A stretch of 64,000 nt of DNA from Lithospermum erythrorhizon. Lineage: Eukaryota > Streptophyta > Magnoliopsida > Boraginales > Boraginaceae. The number at the start of each line of letters is the position of its first letter. Position 1 is the first letter of the stretch. The translations under genes were made by a program, and so were the position numbers. Under the pieces are notes generated by a model, which made no database searches, was not told where the DNA came from, and worked only from the letters and a program-made list of their open reading frames with translations. Of this stretch, positions 1 to 11,179 are shown in pieces. The stretch is taken from NCBI GenBank assembly GCA_019722365.1, contig JADFUC010001534.1:124001-188000 (forward strand), in the 5' to 3' direction.

Positions 1-954
1 AAAGAGCGCAATTAAAGAATAATTGAAGATAAAAAATTGTAGATAGTTGAAAATTAATTATTCTTTAAAAATTAAAAATTGATCACATGAGCTACATGTG
101 GAAATTAGAGTTCGATTCAACTTCTCATGAAAATCGAACATGTGTAGAAATAAATAAGAAGTTTTCGGGAAATTCCTTTGAAGGCCAATAAATCAAAGTG
201 GGTTTTATACATTAATTAACCCTAAAATTTAACTCAAACGAGGTTCTGAGAAAATAGCTTGATTAAATATGGAATTAAATTTAACTCCAAGCGAGGGTTC
301 ATAATTATATTTTAACCCCCAAAAGGTCTTCAAAAGAATTATATTTATCACCCCAATTGACTAGCTTCGTTATAAAAGCGTTCTTTATTCGCAATTAATA
401 TTTTAGGGACTAAATGCGATAAAAAGACACTTCTTGGGACCAAATGCACCTTAGGTGTCTGGGATCAAATCGCCATCGTCACGCTTAATTGGGACCACAA
501 ATGCAATTTCTTCTCATGCTATGTATCTATAATATAAAAGTTGATTGCGAACATATTCTTTCTGGTTGAGCAAACTGCATTTGGAGTTAGCATGAGATAA
601 GTTTAAGAAAGAATATCTGTGATGATATGAGTAATATCAATCAAATCATATCAAATACATTACATCACCCACTTTGGACCTAAGTATTACCGTTAGATTA
701 TAATTTTTTATCTTTATAATTTGTAATTCATATCGTTAGAAAAACAAAACACGAATAACATCCTGTATTATATATCAAACTTCAAACAATAAAAAACACA
801 CATGCACTATATATATTCATATTTCATAGGTACCACGCACACTTAATAAAATATACATATATACTTTAAATGTAAACTCAAGCCAATCAAACACCTAACA
901 CTACTTCTTCCCAACTATAGTAAATTAAAACGATGCAATAACCTTAAAATACAA
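1..954. other. Intergenic, AT-rich, repeat-derived
   Basis: I see no gene here. Positions about 400-510 repeat phrases of the kind 'gggaccaaatgc', a composition common in short plant DNA-transposon remnants, but I could not find a matching inverted terminal repeat. The part next to 955 should contain the 3' UTR of the neighbouring minus-strand gene. Confidence 0.5.
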
Positions 955-2073
955 TCACATTTTCTTGTAAATCTTAACGTTTCTCCATCTTGATTCCATA
1001 CGTTGACTCGGTGCATTTTGTGTATAAACTCCAAACTTGAAATACTTGGTTCCTGGCCCTCTATCTGCCACGTCAAGCTTCTGAACTCCATTTATGAATA
1101 TTGTAATTTGCCCCTCATCTGCATTATGTATTACATTTAACCTCAACCATCTATTGTATACATTGCTCTCAATCACTTCTTCTCTGTAGCGTTTTATTTG
1201 GCCATTGTAAACCCTCAATTGCAAAGTTGAAGCTGATACTTCTCCCCCAAAAATTTGCATTATGGAGACCCCTGATGTTCCTCTTGGTATGTATACATGG
1301 CCTTCGAATTGATGGACTCCAGAGGTGTAGTCTTGCCCCTACAAGATTATGGTCAAGAACATGAACTCCAGTGAACAATGGAAATAAGAGTAAAATGCAT
1401 CATTAGTACAAACATATGTTTGTTTCTTATACTTCGTGGGTCATCCTCGCAGTTTCAATTACCTAAGATCATGACACATGTATCGTTTGTTACATTTCGT
1501 CTGAGTTTGACGGATGTAATTGTCAAATTACAGTTCTGTCCCAAATAGTTACATTATTGAAAATTAGTGTTGAAAGGTAAGCGCGAGTATTTTGCGATAT
1601 AGTCTCATAGTGACAAATGTTGTATAATGATCCCAATATTATTATCTTCGGTTAATATAGCAAATAGTATCGCGCGAAAGTATAATTGATAGTGGGCTCT
1701 AATATATGTAAGAACATGAATATTCTTGTTGTCTAGATAGAACTATAGAAGCTAAGTAATAGTTCAATAACTTAATGATCATTAAAATCTCCCAGTTAAA
1801 TTATCATCGAAAACGTACCAGAACGTGAGCTTCGGTTCGAGGTTTAGTGTCAGTGTTGAGCTTAAAGGGTTTATCATTGGAAAAAACCCAAAACCTTCGG
1901 ACACCACCAAGGTTACTGTATCGTTGTCCTATTGGTTCGTTATATGGCTTTTGCAAATCCAAAGTGAATGGCACAGAGGTGAAGCCATCTATAGGATCAG
2001 CAATGCAAATGTTCACAAAAATTTCCTCAAATGTGAGAATAACTAGAAACATTGAAATGTAAGACAACTTCAT
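955..2073 (-). CDS. Citrate-binding-protein-like secreted protein (alginate lyase 2 fold), two exons
   Basis: Spliced model: exon 1 is 2073-1819 (85 codons) and exon 2 is 1338-955 (127 codons plus stop), giving 212 aa. The 480-nt intron starts GTACGT and ends TTGTAG, and both junctions are in phase 0. Residues 1-25 are a hydrophobic signal peptide followed by DPIDGFTSVPFTL, then a QKPY..P..QRY stretch, a KPRTE motif at exon 1's end, and after the intron GQDYTSGVHQFEGHVYIPRG, GVSIMQIFGG and the C-terminal RNVKIYKKM. This is the pattern of the Hevea citrate-binding protein family (alginate-lyase-2 domain), usually about 210-240 aa, so the gene looks full length. Family members are secreted or vacuolar. 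The ligand here, and any lyase activity, cannot be read from sequence. Promoter and splice sites are intact, so it is probably functional. Confidence 0.85.
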
Positions 2074-2164
2074 ATTTGTATAATGTTGATGAAAAGCGAG
2101 ATGGGGAATTTTTTTGTTTCTTTCCCAATGTAGTTGATGAAGCTTACAATCAAAATATGGAACC

Positions 2165-2172
2165 TATTTATA
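2165..2172 (-). promoter_or_regulatory. TATA box of the citrate-binding-like gene
   Basis: On the minus strand the sequence reads CTATAAATAGG, a near-consensus plant TATA box, about 95 nt upstream of the chosen ATG at 2073. That leaves room for a 5' UTR of about 60 nt and supports this start codon. Confidence 0.6.
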
Positions 2173-2173
2173 G

Positions 2174-2837
2174 TGGAATTTCTCATGACTTAGGTTGTTA
2201 TTTAAAGAAATATATTATATTTCCCTCCCTTACAATTTAACTTAGAATTCTTTTTTTTTCTCTTTTCAAACATTATTCAATCATTCTAATAATTCATCTA
2301 TATAACTTTATTTAAATTTTATCAGAATGTATATTCGTAACATTATATATTAGAGACCAGAGCAAGTATTTATTAATACTTTGATAATTCAAAAAATTAA
2401 ATTTGATTAAGATTAAACTAGAATTAAAATTGAACTAATAAATGATTAATCAAATTTTTCAATTAAATTGAAATGGTAATGATAATAACTTTTGTCGTTA
2501 TTTAAAGTTGGCAATGGTGGTTTACTATTCAAAAAAATTCCAAAGAAACAATGATGACTTATAATAGAGTTTGTTGTGGAAGACATCATTTGTTTTGGAA
2601 GCGAGGGAATGTGAAACAAATATTATTTGCCTCATTGTTACGATGATGTTGACTTGTATAATAATTAGTAAATATGTGAAGATGCCAATTGGAGTCGTAG
2701 TTTTGCTTCCTAGCATAATATTTTGAATCTTGACTCATCGTATTATTTGACGTTGCCCGTCCGGCAATCAGCTTAACACGAAGGTTTTTTTAATTTTAGC
2801 TATAGATTATTAAATTTAATAAAGCTTAATTTAGAAT
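2174..2837. other. Promoter-proximal AT-rich intergenic DNA
   Basis: No coding signal was recognised. This is the upstream region of the citrate-binding-like gene and the original target sequence of the LINE insertion that follows. Confidence 0.5.
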
Positions 2838-2852
2838 AAAACACAGTTTCTT
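2838..2852. repeat. LINE target-site duplication, left copy
   Basis: The 15-mer AAAACACAGTTTCTT is found here and, identically, at 7711-7725, exactly flanking the LINE body. Perfect identity means the insertion is not ancient or that this site has escaped mutation. Confidence 0.85.
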
Positions 2853-2960
2853 TTTTTTTAAATAAAAATAGATTTTATTGATGTAGAAAAGCAACAAAAT
2901 ATAGCTATTTACAATTAATATAGTCATATTAAAATCCTAGTCAGTGCATATATTCCAATT

Positions 2961-5900
2961 TTATTTGTTCCTAATTACATGTCTCCAACTATCAACTCTA
3001 CCTCTAATGTCAGCAACACACTTGGATACAATGCAATTTTCATTTTGCACTTCATTCTCAAATTGTAACCTATTCATGGCCTGCCAAATGTGATAGATAG
3101 TAGCGGCAATGCACAGCCTCCGTAATCTACCTTTGAAGCTCTTGCCAAGATGTCTATCAGCCACCCACTTCACCTCCTTCTCCCAACACTGTGGTAGGTG
3201 ATACTCTTACAAGTACATTAACAGCTTTCTTCAGATCACTGCTGTAAAGTTACACTTAAAGAACAGATGCCATGCAGTTTCATGATTTTCACAAAACAAA
3301 CATTTGCATCCTGAATAATCCCCCAATTCTTAAGCCTATCTTTAGTTGGCAATCTTTTCAAAAACAGAGTCTAACAGATGAAAATGAACTTAGGCACATG
3401 CCCATTAAACCAGATGACTTTCCACCACCAAACTTGTGGAAAAGATCCTCTTAACTTATTCCATACATTTTATTTAACTTGTGAGTACTTCAAACCATTC
3501 CATCGAGTCGCCATCATCATGTTGATTGGGGAAAGCCAGCCTTGAAATCCTGTACATCAAAGTATTTGCTACACCGTAGGAGCCACTTTATCATCTCACT
3601 AACCTCGGGCACAAACATAACCAACACCAATGGCAGAGATAGCGTCTTTGCTAGTACTTAAGAAATCAACAGGACACCTTCTCATGCCAATTGTCAAAGA
3701 GGCAATTTGTATTTCTACCGTTTCCTCGCTTTCATTTCACGCCAGTGCAATTACATACTACTTGAATCTGACGATGCCTCATGCCAGAATCAATGCTTTT
3801 GCTTGAATTCCCCATATCTTGATACTTGATTACATATGTATTCGCCCCGGCCCAAAGAGCCTCGTTATTGCGTAGCGCATTCCTGAAATGCTTGACCATA
3901 AGCTAGATTCGTACATGAATATCCATAAGCTTGAGACCACCCGCTTCTTTCTTGAAGCGACTGCTTCAGAAAATTTTGGCATATACTTACCATTTAGATC
4001 ACCTTTCCACAGATAGGCCTTAATAAGCTTTTCAATGTCATGAATAACCTGCAAGGAAGAAAAATAGTCGGCACCAGTAATTATACACACCAAAGACAAC
4101 AGACTTGATCAATACTAGTCTTCCAGTAAATGTAAGATGTTTGGATCCCCAACTCTCAAACTTCATTTTGATTTTCTCAATAAGCCCTGATCGGCGGTCT
4201 TTAAGTTTTCTTGTTGTCAAAGGGATACCTAGATACCTAGCTGGCGAGCTTCATTATGCTAAGGGGAATCCGAGAATTCCCACTTAGACTACAGATTAAC
4301 CGTCAGTGACTCCCGGAAAAGTAACTACAACTCTTATTCAAATTAGAATCACAGTCAGGAAACACTTCAAACTTCATTAGCCCTTAACGATCGGGCTCGT
4401 AGATGCGTTTGTCGGCCTTACTCGGCCCAGAAAAAAATCATATGCAAAACTAATGTTAACAAGGCCAATATCTTGACACTTTGGATGATAATAAAATCCA
4501 CTTTGATTTTTCAATAACTTTGTAAAGTACTCCATAATGATGATAAAAAGGTAAGGAGATAGTGGATCCCCTGCCTCAGCCCTCTACTACTCTTGAAGTG
4601 GCCTTGGAGACTGCCATTGATAGAGATGGAGAACCAAACTGTTGTAACACAAGCTTGCACCCATGATATGAACCTTCTGAGATATCCCTTAACCTAAATC
4701 ACGTTTCATAAAAACTCCCGCCGTTGTATCGCTGAGCCTTCATAATGTCAATCTTTAGTGCACATCTTGGCTTCCCACTCATTCTATGATAACCACATAC
4801 AATCTCTTGCATAAGCAAAAATTCTATTTGCAATGTTCCCTGCAGGGAACATAAGGCATTGTTAACTCTCCAATAACTATATAAGAATTGGTTTTAATGC
4901 ATTTGCGAGATGGTGGATATCACGTTTATATATAATGTCTGACAAGTAATAGGCGAAATGTTTTCTGATTTGAAGTACACTACGCTATAGGAATCAAAGT
5001 GATTTAGTGAAATGTTCACACTACTTGGAATAAAACTGTGGCAAATAATGTCTTAATAGCTTTAATAAACTTGTCCCTCTGCTCCCGAGATCCTCTATAA
5101 AACTCGGATGTAAAACCATGAACAGTTCTTTTCCCAAACTTCATTTGTAGCATAGTACTTTCAATTTCTGTGCAAAAAGCTTGACCATACAAGCTTGTAA
5201 TTACCAGATCCCTCGGCTCTATTCTTTGATCAACCCTACTGCATCACCTTTTGACTAGCCAGAGCTCTATGAATAACCTCTGTAGGAATTGAACCACCAC
5301 TTCTTTTTATTCCATCAAGGTCCTGACCACTCTACCATTATCATCCTCGTGGAGGTTATATTGAGCCACGATGCAACGGCATTCTTATGAAAAAAAATTT
5401 ATCTTGAAATCTCTCCATCACAAAACCATTTCACCCTAGATTTGCCACAGGCTGCTGAAATTTGGCCTTACGCAGCCTCGCCTTTTTCGGCCTCCTTTAG
5501 TAGTTTGCTTGATTAACGAGTTGAGGTCTGGAATTCAAATTACATATTCCAACCTCTCGATTCAATTTGTTTTGTCGCTCTAGAGCTAATGCTAGGGAAT
5601 TCCACAACTTATTCAATCTCTTGAGGCCCAATAACAACCACTTCAATCTGGCATTCGGTATATCAGGTACGCTACCAATGTCGTCCCTTATCCCGAGCAT
5701 CCTTAATCAAATCATTGTAAGTGGGATAGTCAATCCAAATTGTTGACTTAAAAAGGCATGGGACCTTTAAGCATACACTTGCTCCACTACAATGTCGAAG
5801 AGCAATGATCGAATCACGGGGAACATGACATAAATCACCAAATCCTAAAACAATCAAGCCACTTATGGTTGCATAATTGCCGCAAAATAAAGAGCACTCC

Positions 5901-6430
5901 TAAACGATACTTCTATCTACTGGTTTCTACGCGGGTGAATTGATTAGCCGAATGAGGATGATCCACAACGTAATATCCACCAGCCATGCATTAAACCCAT
6001 GACAACATTCAAATCAGGGATATAGCTAGAAGTTTAGAACAACCCTTCTGATGTTAAAATCTCCTCCCACATAATCCAAGGCCTATCTCAAACATTACTT
6101 TACCTTTATTTGCTTCTAGAGCTCCTTCTTTCCTGTCAGTACTACCATACACAACAACTACTGTACAACCTTGTTGCTTGAAGCAGTACACCTTGTGATC
6201 TTTGTTCCTTAACCACCTCGGGAGTAAACTTCACATTATGAGATTTACAACATAGGCAATTCTACCAACTTTTGGGCACGATATTGTAGTCCGTTAATGA
6301 AAACATCTTATTGACACTCATTTACATTCGACTTAGTTTATTTCAGCTAATCTACAAATCAAATGAACTACAATTTTTCAATACGGCCTTTTTGAGGACA
6401 ATTTAGACCTTTGATATTCCATATCGATCT
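2961..6430 (-). pseudogene. LINE ORF2 remnant (endonuclease, reverse transcriptase, zf-RVT)
   Basis: Recognisable minus-strand pieces in the expected order: NIKGLNCPQKGRIEKL (endonuclease start, about 6370-6420); GYHRMSGKPRCALKIDIMKA (RT, about 4740-4800); GDPLSPYLFIIIMEYFTKL (RT, about 4510-4570); the catalytic FADD box, here read as FAYD at 4437-4448; SWGSKHLTFTGRLVLIKSV (about 4120-4175); HDIEKLIKAYLWKGD (about 3990-4040); and a C-terminal zf-RVT-like stretch with AATIYHIWQAMNRLQFENE (about 3050-3115). Frames shift many times and the catalytic aspartate pair is altered. Confidence 0.8.
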
Positions 6431-6799
6431 TCATTTGAAGGGAATATCCTTACCTTTCACTCTCACAGATCTCTTTGCTTGATCTATTCAATGTCTAGAT
6501 TATGGATCCTGTTTAACACACTGCTTATTTAGGGCACTAGGAGATATCTGCACAGGCTTAGTCAACTTTTCACCTCTCTCCCAGTAGGACGTTCTCACCT
6601 GCTTCATGTCGCCTAGCAAAGAAGCAGGATTATTCACTTAGCCTCCCACCACATGAGCAAGGGTATCTGATATATAATGTTATCAATAATATTATCAGTC
6701 ACCTCCTCAACACCAATAATCAGATCAGAGCCTTTGTTCTCTCACAAGTTCCTTAGGCATCAAACTTGTCTCTCACCTCCTGACACATGAACCACACAT

Positions 6800-7660
6800 T
6801 CCTGTCAGTGCTTCCACCAAATCTATATTGTTTGTATCATGCCCAGCAATTTAAATAAGGTACATTTAGGTAGAATCCCATATAAATAACCTTCTGCGAA
6901 GCCTCTACCCCCTCATTCACCAATGGAGACACAAGTAAGCACTTACCTAGCATCAATCTCAATGGCACGACCTCGCAAAGGCAACCTAGGCATAGATATT
7001 GCACTATCAACAAACAGAGGATTACCTATGTAACTCCTATTTTGCTAAAGCATCTCATCATTCCAAAATTGCAAGCTTAAAAAGAATTCGTACCCACACA
7101 GTGATCTTATCTACACCTTTACACTCAAACTTGACTCAGAGTCCATGGACTCATGATCATAGGTATTAATGCAAAAATTCATGGACCCCTTCACTCAACA
7201 TAGCATCTCTTCCTTCATCACTTTCAAACTTAAACAAAAACACTCCAGCTGAAAACTAAAACATTGCAGAAGCCCAAGCTCCTTCCACCTATTTCTCGCA
7301 AAGAAGTTTTCAATTGCTCCAAAGCTAAAGGTTGAGACCTAATACATAGCCAAAAAGCAGTAGATTTCCATATTAATCCCAATCGTAAATCACTTCATTG
7401 ATACTTCACCACTGGTTTACCCTCAACAATTTCAGGAGGAATAAAGGACAATTTCATTCCGAGCACTCTTCTTCTCTACCACAGCATAGGTTTTAGGTTG
7501 ATTTGTGATTAAACTGGGAACTGAAGCTAACGGCGTTTTCGACTGCATTCGCCGTCTGATTGACGTCGGAATTGACCGGAATCTCATCGTTGACCAGGTT
7601 TGACTGGGTCAGACAATTTTGACTTTCTGGTTTTTGAATTTAGGTAGAGCATTTTCCCGC
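6800..7660 (-). pseudogene. LINE ORF1 remnant (DUF4283-type gag-like domain)
   Basis: Minus-strand fragments read PPEIVEGKPVVKY (about 7380-7440) and then IWKSTAFWLCIRSQPLALEQ followed by a VFVFKFES-like segment (about 7210-7370). These match the DUF4283 domain found in plant LINE ORF1 proteins. Stop codons and shifts break the frame repeatedly, so no protein is predicted. Confidence 0.6.
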
Positions 7661-7710
7661 GCACTCACATCCTTTTTGTGATCGCTTATCTCTCGATCAA
7701 CAATTACTTC

Positions 7711-7725
7711 AAAACACAGTTTCTT
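7711..7725. repeat. LINE target-site duplication, right copy
   Basis: Identical to 2838-2852; it marks the 5' end of the minus-strand LINE. Confidence 0.85.
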
Positions 7726-8631
7726 ATTTATGAGTTTATGGTATTTTTGGCCAAAAAGTTCTTCAAAAATAAATTGAACACCCACTACTAGATATCATTA
7801 GTCTTGGTAAATTATGTATATGACTTTGTTTATTTTAAAATATATTACTTAATATTATAAATAAACATGTATTTAATACATCGAATGATGTTTAGGTTAT
7901 TATCGTTCTAGAATTATTCTCACGTTTAACAATAATTGGTATAATACAAAGTGTTTAATTCACCCTCATTTCATGCATAATTTTTGATTTGGACTCAAAA
8001 CTATATGAAATGACCTACTTTTTGATCAAAACAAGCATGTGTTAACTTTCAAAACATACCTCCTAAGTTAGAAACAACATCTTTTGACACATACACAAAT
8101 TACAAATCGAAGCCCTTACGCAATTCTCTTATGATCTTGGAGCTCATAATCAATTGGCAAGGAATGTGACCCACACATAAGTATTAAATTAAACAATCAC
8201 AATCTAAACTATAGATCATATTAGGTTTAAAAATATATATATGCAGTGCCGACCCAAATGACATTCTAGGCCCTTTGAGATCAGATTTGGACACTTATGA
8301 ATCTGACTATAATCAGGCTGGGTCATCGATGTAATGGACCATCAGGCACTACCCAGTAAGCTGAATTAGGTCTCTCACCTACTTACAGCCCCCTTGATAC
8401 CTCTATAAGACTAACAGGTACTAAACACTTACTCTAGAATCCTGTAGGCTATAGTAATTCTATTCATATTATTGAATAATTATTGAATTCAGAAATTAAA
8501 ATATTTCTTTGAAAGATTGTACATATTAACTATAAATACATTACTTAGAAAATTTGAAAAAAAAAAAAAAAAAATTGAACTTAAGAACATGAAATTTAAG
8601 GCAGTTTTTCTCAGTATTTCTATGTAACACT
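7726..8631. other. Intergenic, no gene seen
   Basis: AT-rich with a 19-nt A run near 8557. Positions 8240-8450 are less AT-rich and look repeat-derived, but I could not assign them to a family. Confidence 0.45.
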
Positions 8632-9420
8632 TAGGGCTGTTACTAGGCCGGATAACCCATGACAGAGTCAGAATCAGGCCAGCGAAATTTGACCCAATAA
8701 TCCCACTCAACAGTGTAGCCGGGCTGGTTCAGATGTTGATCCGAGCTTTGGTAGGCGGACGGTTTTCGGTAAGAGGAGCCCGTCGGCCCGGCCGAGGAGG
8801 GGTATATAAAATCATTTCCATAGGATTTTGCTCATTCGGCCTTACTTGTTTATGCAGTTGTCGTTTATTATTTGAGAAGATTGAAATCACATACATCTTT
8901 GTTGAGTTTTTCTTCATTGAATTGTTGAGAGTATTGACTAGTCATTGATTAAGTAGTTATTGTTTCTTCTTTGCGTCTTTCCTCTCTTGCAGGCAATGAT
9001 GATTTTCATAAATCTGAACCTTAATTGAATTCGATTTGTTTTGTTGAATTCAATTTGGCATTTCTGAATTCAATTTATATTGTTGTATTTGTGGAATTCA
9101 ATTTTCATTTTGATTTTTTATTTGTTGAATTTTATTTTGATTTTTAATTTTTGAATTAATTTCAATTCTTTGTGGATTTAGGGTTCTTGATTTGTATTTT
9201 TTTGGGATTTAGGGTTCTTGATTTGTTTTCTTTTTATTTTGGTTTTGATTGGACCTACGGGCGATCAGGGCAGTATCCACGTCGGTTTACCCGGCCGGAC
9301 GGTTCGGTCCCTAAAAATTATCCGCCCGCGTTACTCGGTCGGTCAGGTTAAGGACAAGTATTCTAGTTGTCGCTCGCGGTTCGGCGATATTCCGGACGAA
9401 CCGGACCCGTGCTGACCTAA
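8632..9420. mobile_element. hAT-like non-autonomous element (candidate)
   Basis: The left end reads TAGGGCTGTTACTAGGCCGG and the right end, reverse-complemented, TAGGTCAGCACGGGTCCGG, a degenerate terminal inverted repeat. GC-rich 'CCGGNCGG' tracts sit just inside both ends, as in many plant hAT non-autonomous elements, and the core is AT-rich with no transposase. The flanks (ATGTAACA and ATGCTAAC) are only a rough 8-bp target-site duplication. The boundaries are therefore tentative. Confidence 0.4.
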
Positions 9421-10631
9421 TGCTAACACATAGTGGTACCTTTAATTTATTGCGCTTTGAAGTTTGTGGAACCATTTGGGTTTGCCCCTTAACTTTGCAA
9501 TCGGTCGAGGTTGCCCATTGGACTTCTCTGTTAGGTCATATTGCTTTGAGTTAGGAACTTCGGTCAAATTGCTCACACTAGACTAACTATAATAGGTCGG
9601 TGCTGCCATTTCTGACTAGCTATGATGTCATATTGCCCTTTCGATCATAGTTTAATGAAGAGAAAAATGACATTGTACAAATATTAAATTAGCCTTGATT
9701 ACTTTTATGCGTTTGAAAATTATTACAAATCAATATATTTCAATTTAGATTTTACCATTCGTCAAAAGTGGAATTGGCATCAATTTAACACAAAAATGAA
9801 TCTCTAAAACCGACTAGTTCGGATAGTTAAGGGCAAACTTTAAAAATTAGGAAAATAATATCTTTAATTATCTTTTAAAAGTTAGGTTGATCAGTAATTT
9901 TAATTATATTTTAATTATCTTTAAAATGGCTAGTTCGAATAGGTTGATCAAGTAATTTGCCAATTATCTTTTTAATATTTAACAATATAATGATCCTTGT
10001 TAATAGTAGTCATAATATACAATTTTTAATTATACAACTTTTTAAATTTTACTTTTATTGAAAAATCTAAAAATAAATATTATATTTTAGTCATAAAATA
10101 TAATTTTTAGTTATAGTTATTTTTATTCACTTTAAATATTAAATTAGTAATTTATATCATAAAGATAAAAAGAAAATGATATATAAATGAGATGTCCTTA
10201 TAAGTCATTTACCTTTAAACAACTCAAAAAATTATGCAGCCAACTTATAAGTATGTTAGCCAAACAAGTCAAAATAAATTTGACAACTTATAAGTAACCT
10301 ATATAAGTTGCATTGTCGCATAAGTTGGTTATATAAATTAAAAAAAATTAAGCAATGAAGCACCATAATAATATGCCAAAGTGGAGAACTGGAGATAAAA
10401 ATGAAATAAAAAGTTGGCTTGAAGCGAGAATCGAGCCGGGCGTCGAACACGCACTCTCGCGGTGAATGAGGAAGAGGGGCTGACTTCAGCTATTATGACA
10501 TTTTTTATAAATCATATATGTATACTATATAAAGGATTTCAAAAACATAAATAAAATTAAAATGAAAGTGGTATCATAGTAGAAAACTTACGGTACAGGC
10601 GTGAAATTTTATTTAGACCTCAAAAATCGAT
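9421..10631. other. Intergenic, repeat-derived, no gene seen
   Basis: Positions 9430-9660 contain repeated phrases about a 'ggtcaaattgc' core, probably a decayed DNA transposon end. The part from 9661 on is very AT-rich. Around 10420-10460 a short GC-rich patch contains TTCGACGCCCGG on the minus strand, which resembles a Pol III B box, but I found no matching A box. Confidence 0.4.
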
Positions 10632-10770
10632 AGGCTCTGTTACCATGATAAGCATTTGTGGGGTTCTAGTCTAAAACCAATTGACAATAGAGGTAGTAGT
10701 CCAAGGCCTTATATATTAACCGGGAGGACACCAACTACGATGTAAGTGTCGGCTTTACAACACTCTCACT
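10632..10770 (-). mobile_element. LTR-retroelement or TRIM fragment with iMet-type primer-binding site
   Basis: On the minus strand CATGGTAACAGAGCC (10646-10632) is one substitution from the TGGTATCAGAGC primer-binding site complementary to initiator tRNA-Met. It directly follows about 115 nt that look like the 3' part of an LTR. No second LTR or coding domain was found nearby, so this is a fragment. Confidence 0.4.
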
Positions 10771-11179
10771 CGCATTAACCCTCATCAGCGGCATTACTTT
10801 TGTCTTATTTATAAATTACGATTAGTGTGTCTTATTTATAGATCTGATATTAACTTTAAGTGAAATTTCCAAGATCTGCCATAGATAATAAGTTTGATAC
10901 TTGAACGGACTCATGGTAATGTCACTCGACTATTATGATCGAGACTTTGTGGATTTAATGTCCCTTTCGAATATGCTAACTTTAGCTCCAATAATAATGT
11001 AATAACAAGCTCCATCGTTATAGTATGATCTTTGAAATTGCATGCGTATGTATTAGTGTATTTCCCATTTTAATTTCTTTGGAAGTTTCAAGTTAGGCCG
11101 TTATACTTAATTCTAATTATCAAAATACGATGCCCCATGTTATCAAAATACTCCATCAACTTTTTAGAATCTCTTTAGA

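Larger units (their letters stand above)
2853..7710 (-). mobile_element. Full-length decayed LINE (L1-type non-LTR retrotransposon)
   Basis: A 4.86-kb insertion bounded by a perfect 15-bp target-site duplication. On the minus strand it starts at 7710, carries an ORF1 region and then an endonuclease/reverse-transcriptase region, and ends in an A-rich tail (T-rich on plus at 2853-2875). The order ORF1, EN, RT, C-terminal zinc-binding domain, poly(A) is that of plant L1-clade LINEs. No reading frame is longer than about 90 codons, so the copy is dead. Its promoter-proximal position, about 0.8 kb upstream of the citrate-binding-like gene start and in the same orientation, is worth noting. Confidence 0.9.

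Noticed and set aside
8733..9415. Small plus-strand frames in GC-rich DNA
   Set aside because: They lie in the GC-rich subterminal parts of a hAT-like element and have no protein similarity that I recognise.
10380..10480. Possible tRNA gene or SINE with a TTCGACGCCC B-box-like motif
   Set aside because: No A box at the right spacing, no cloverleaf, and no flanking duplication.
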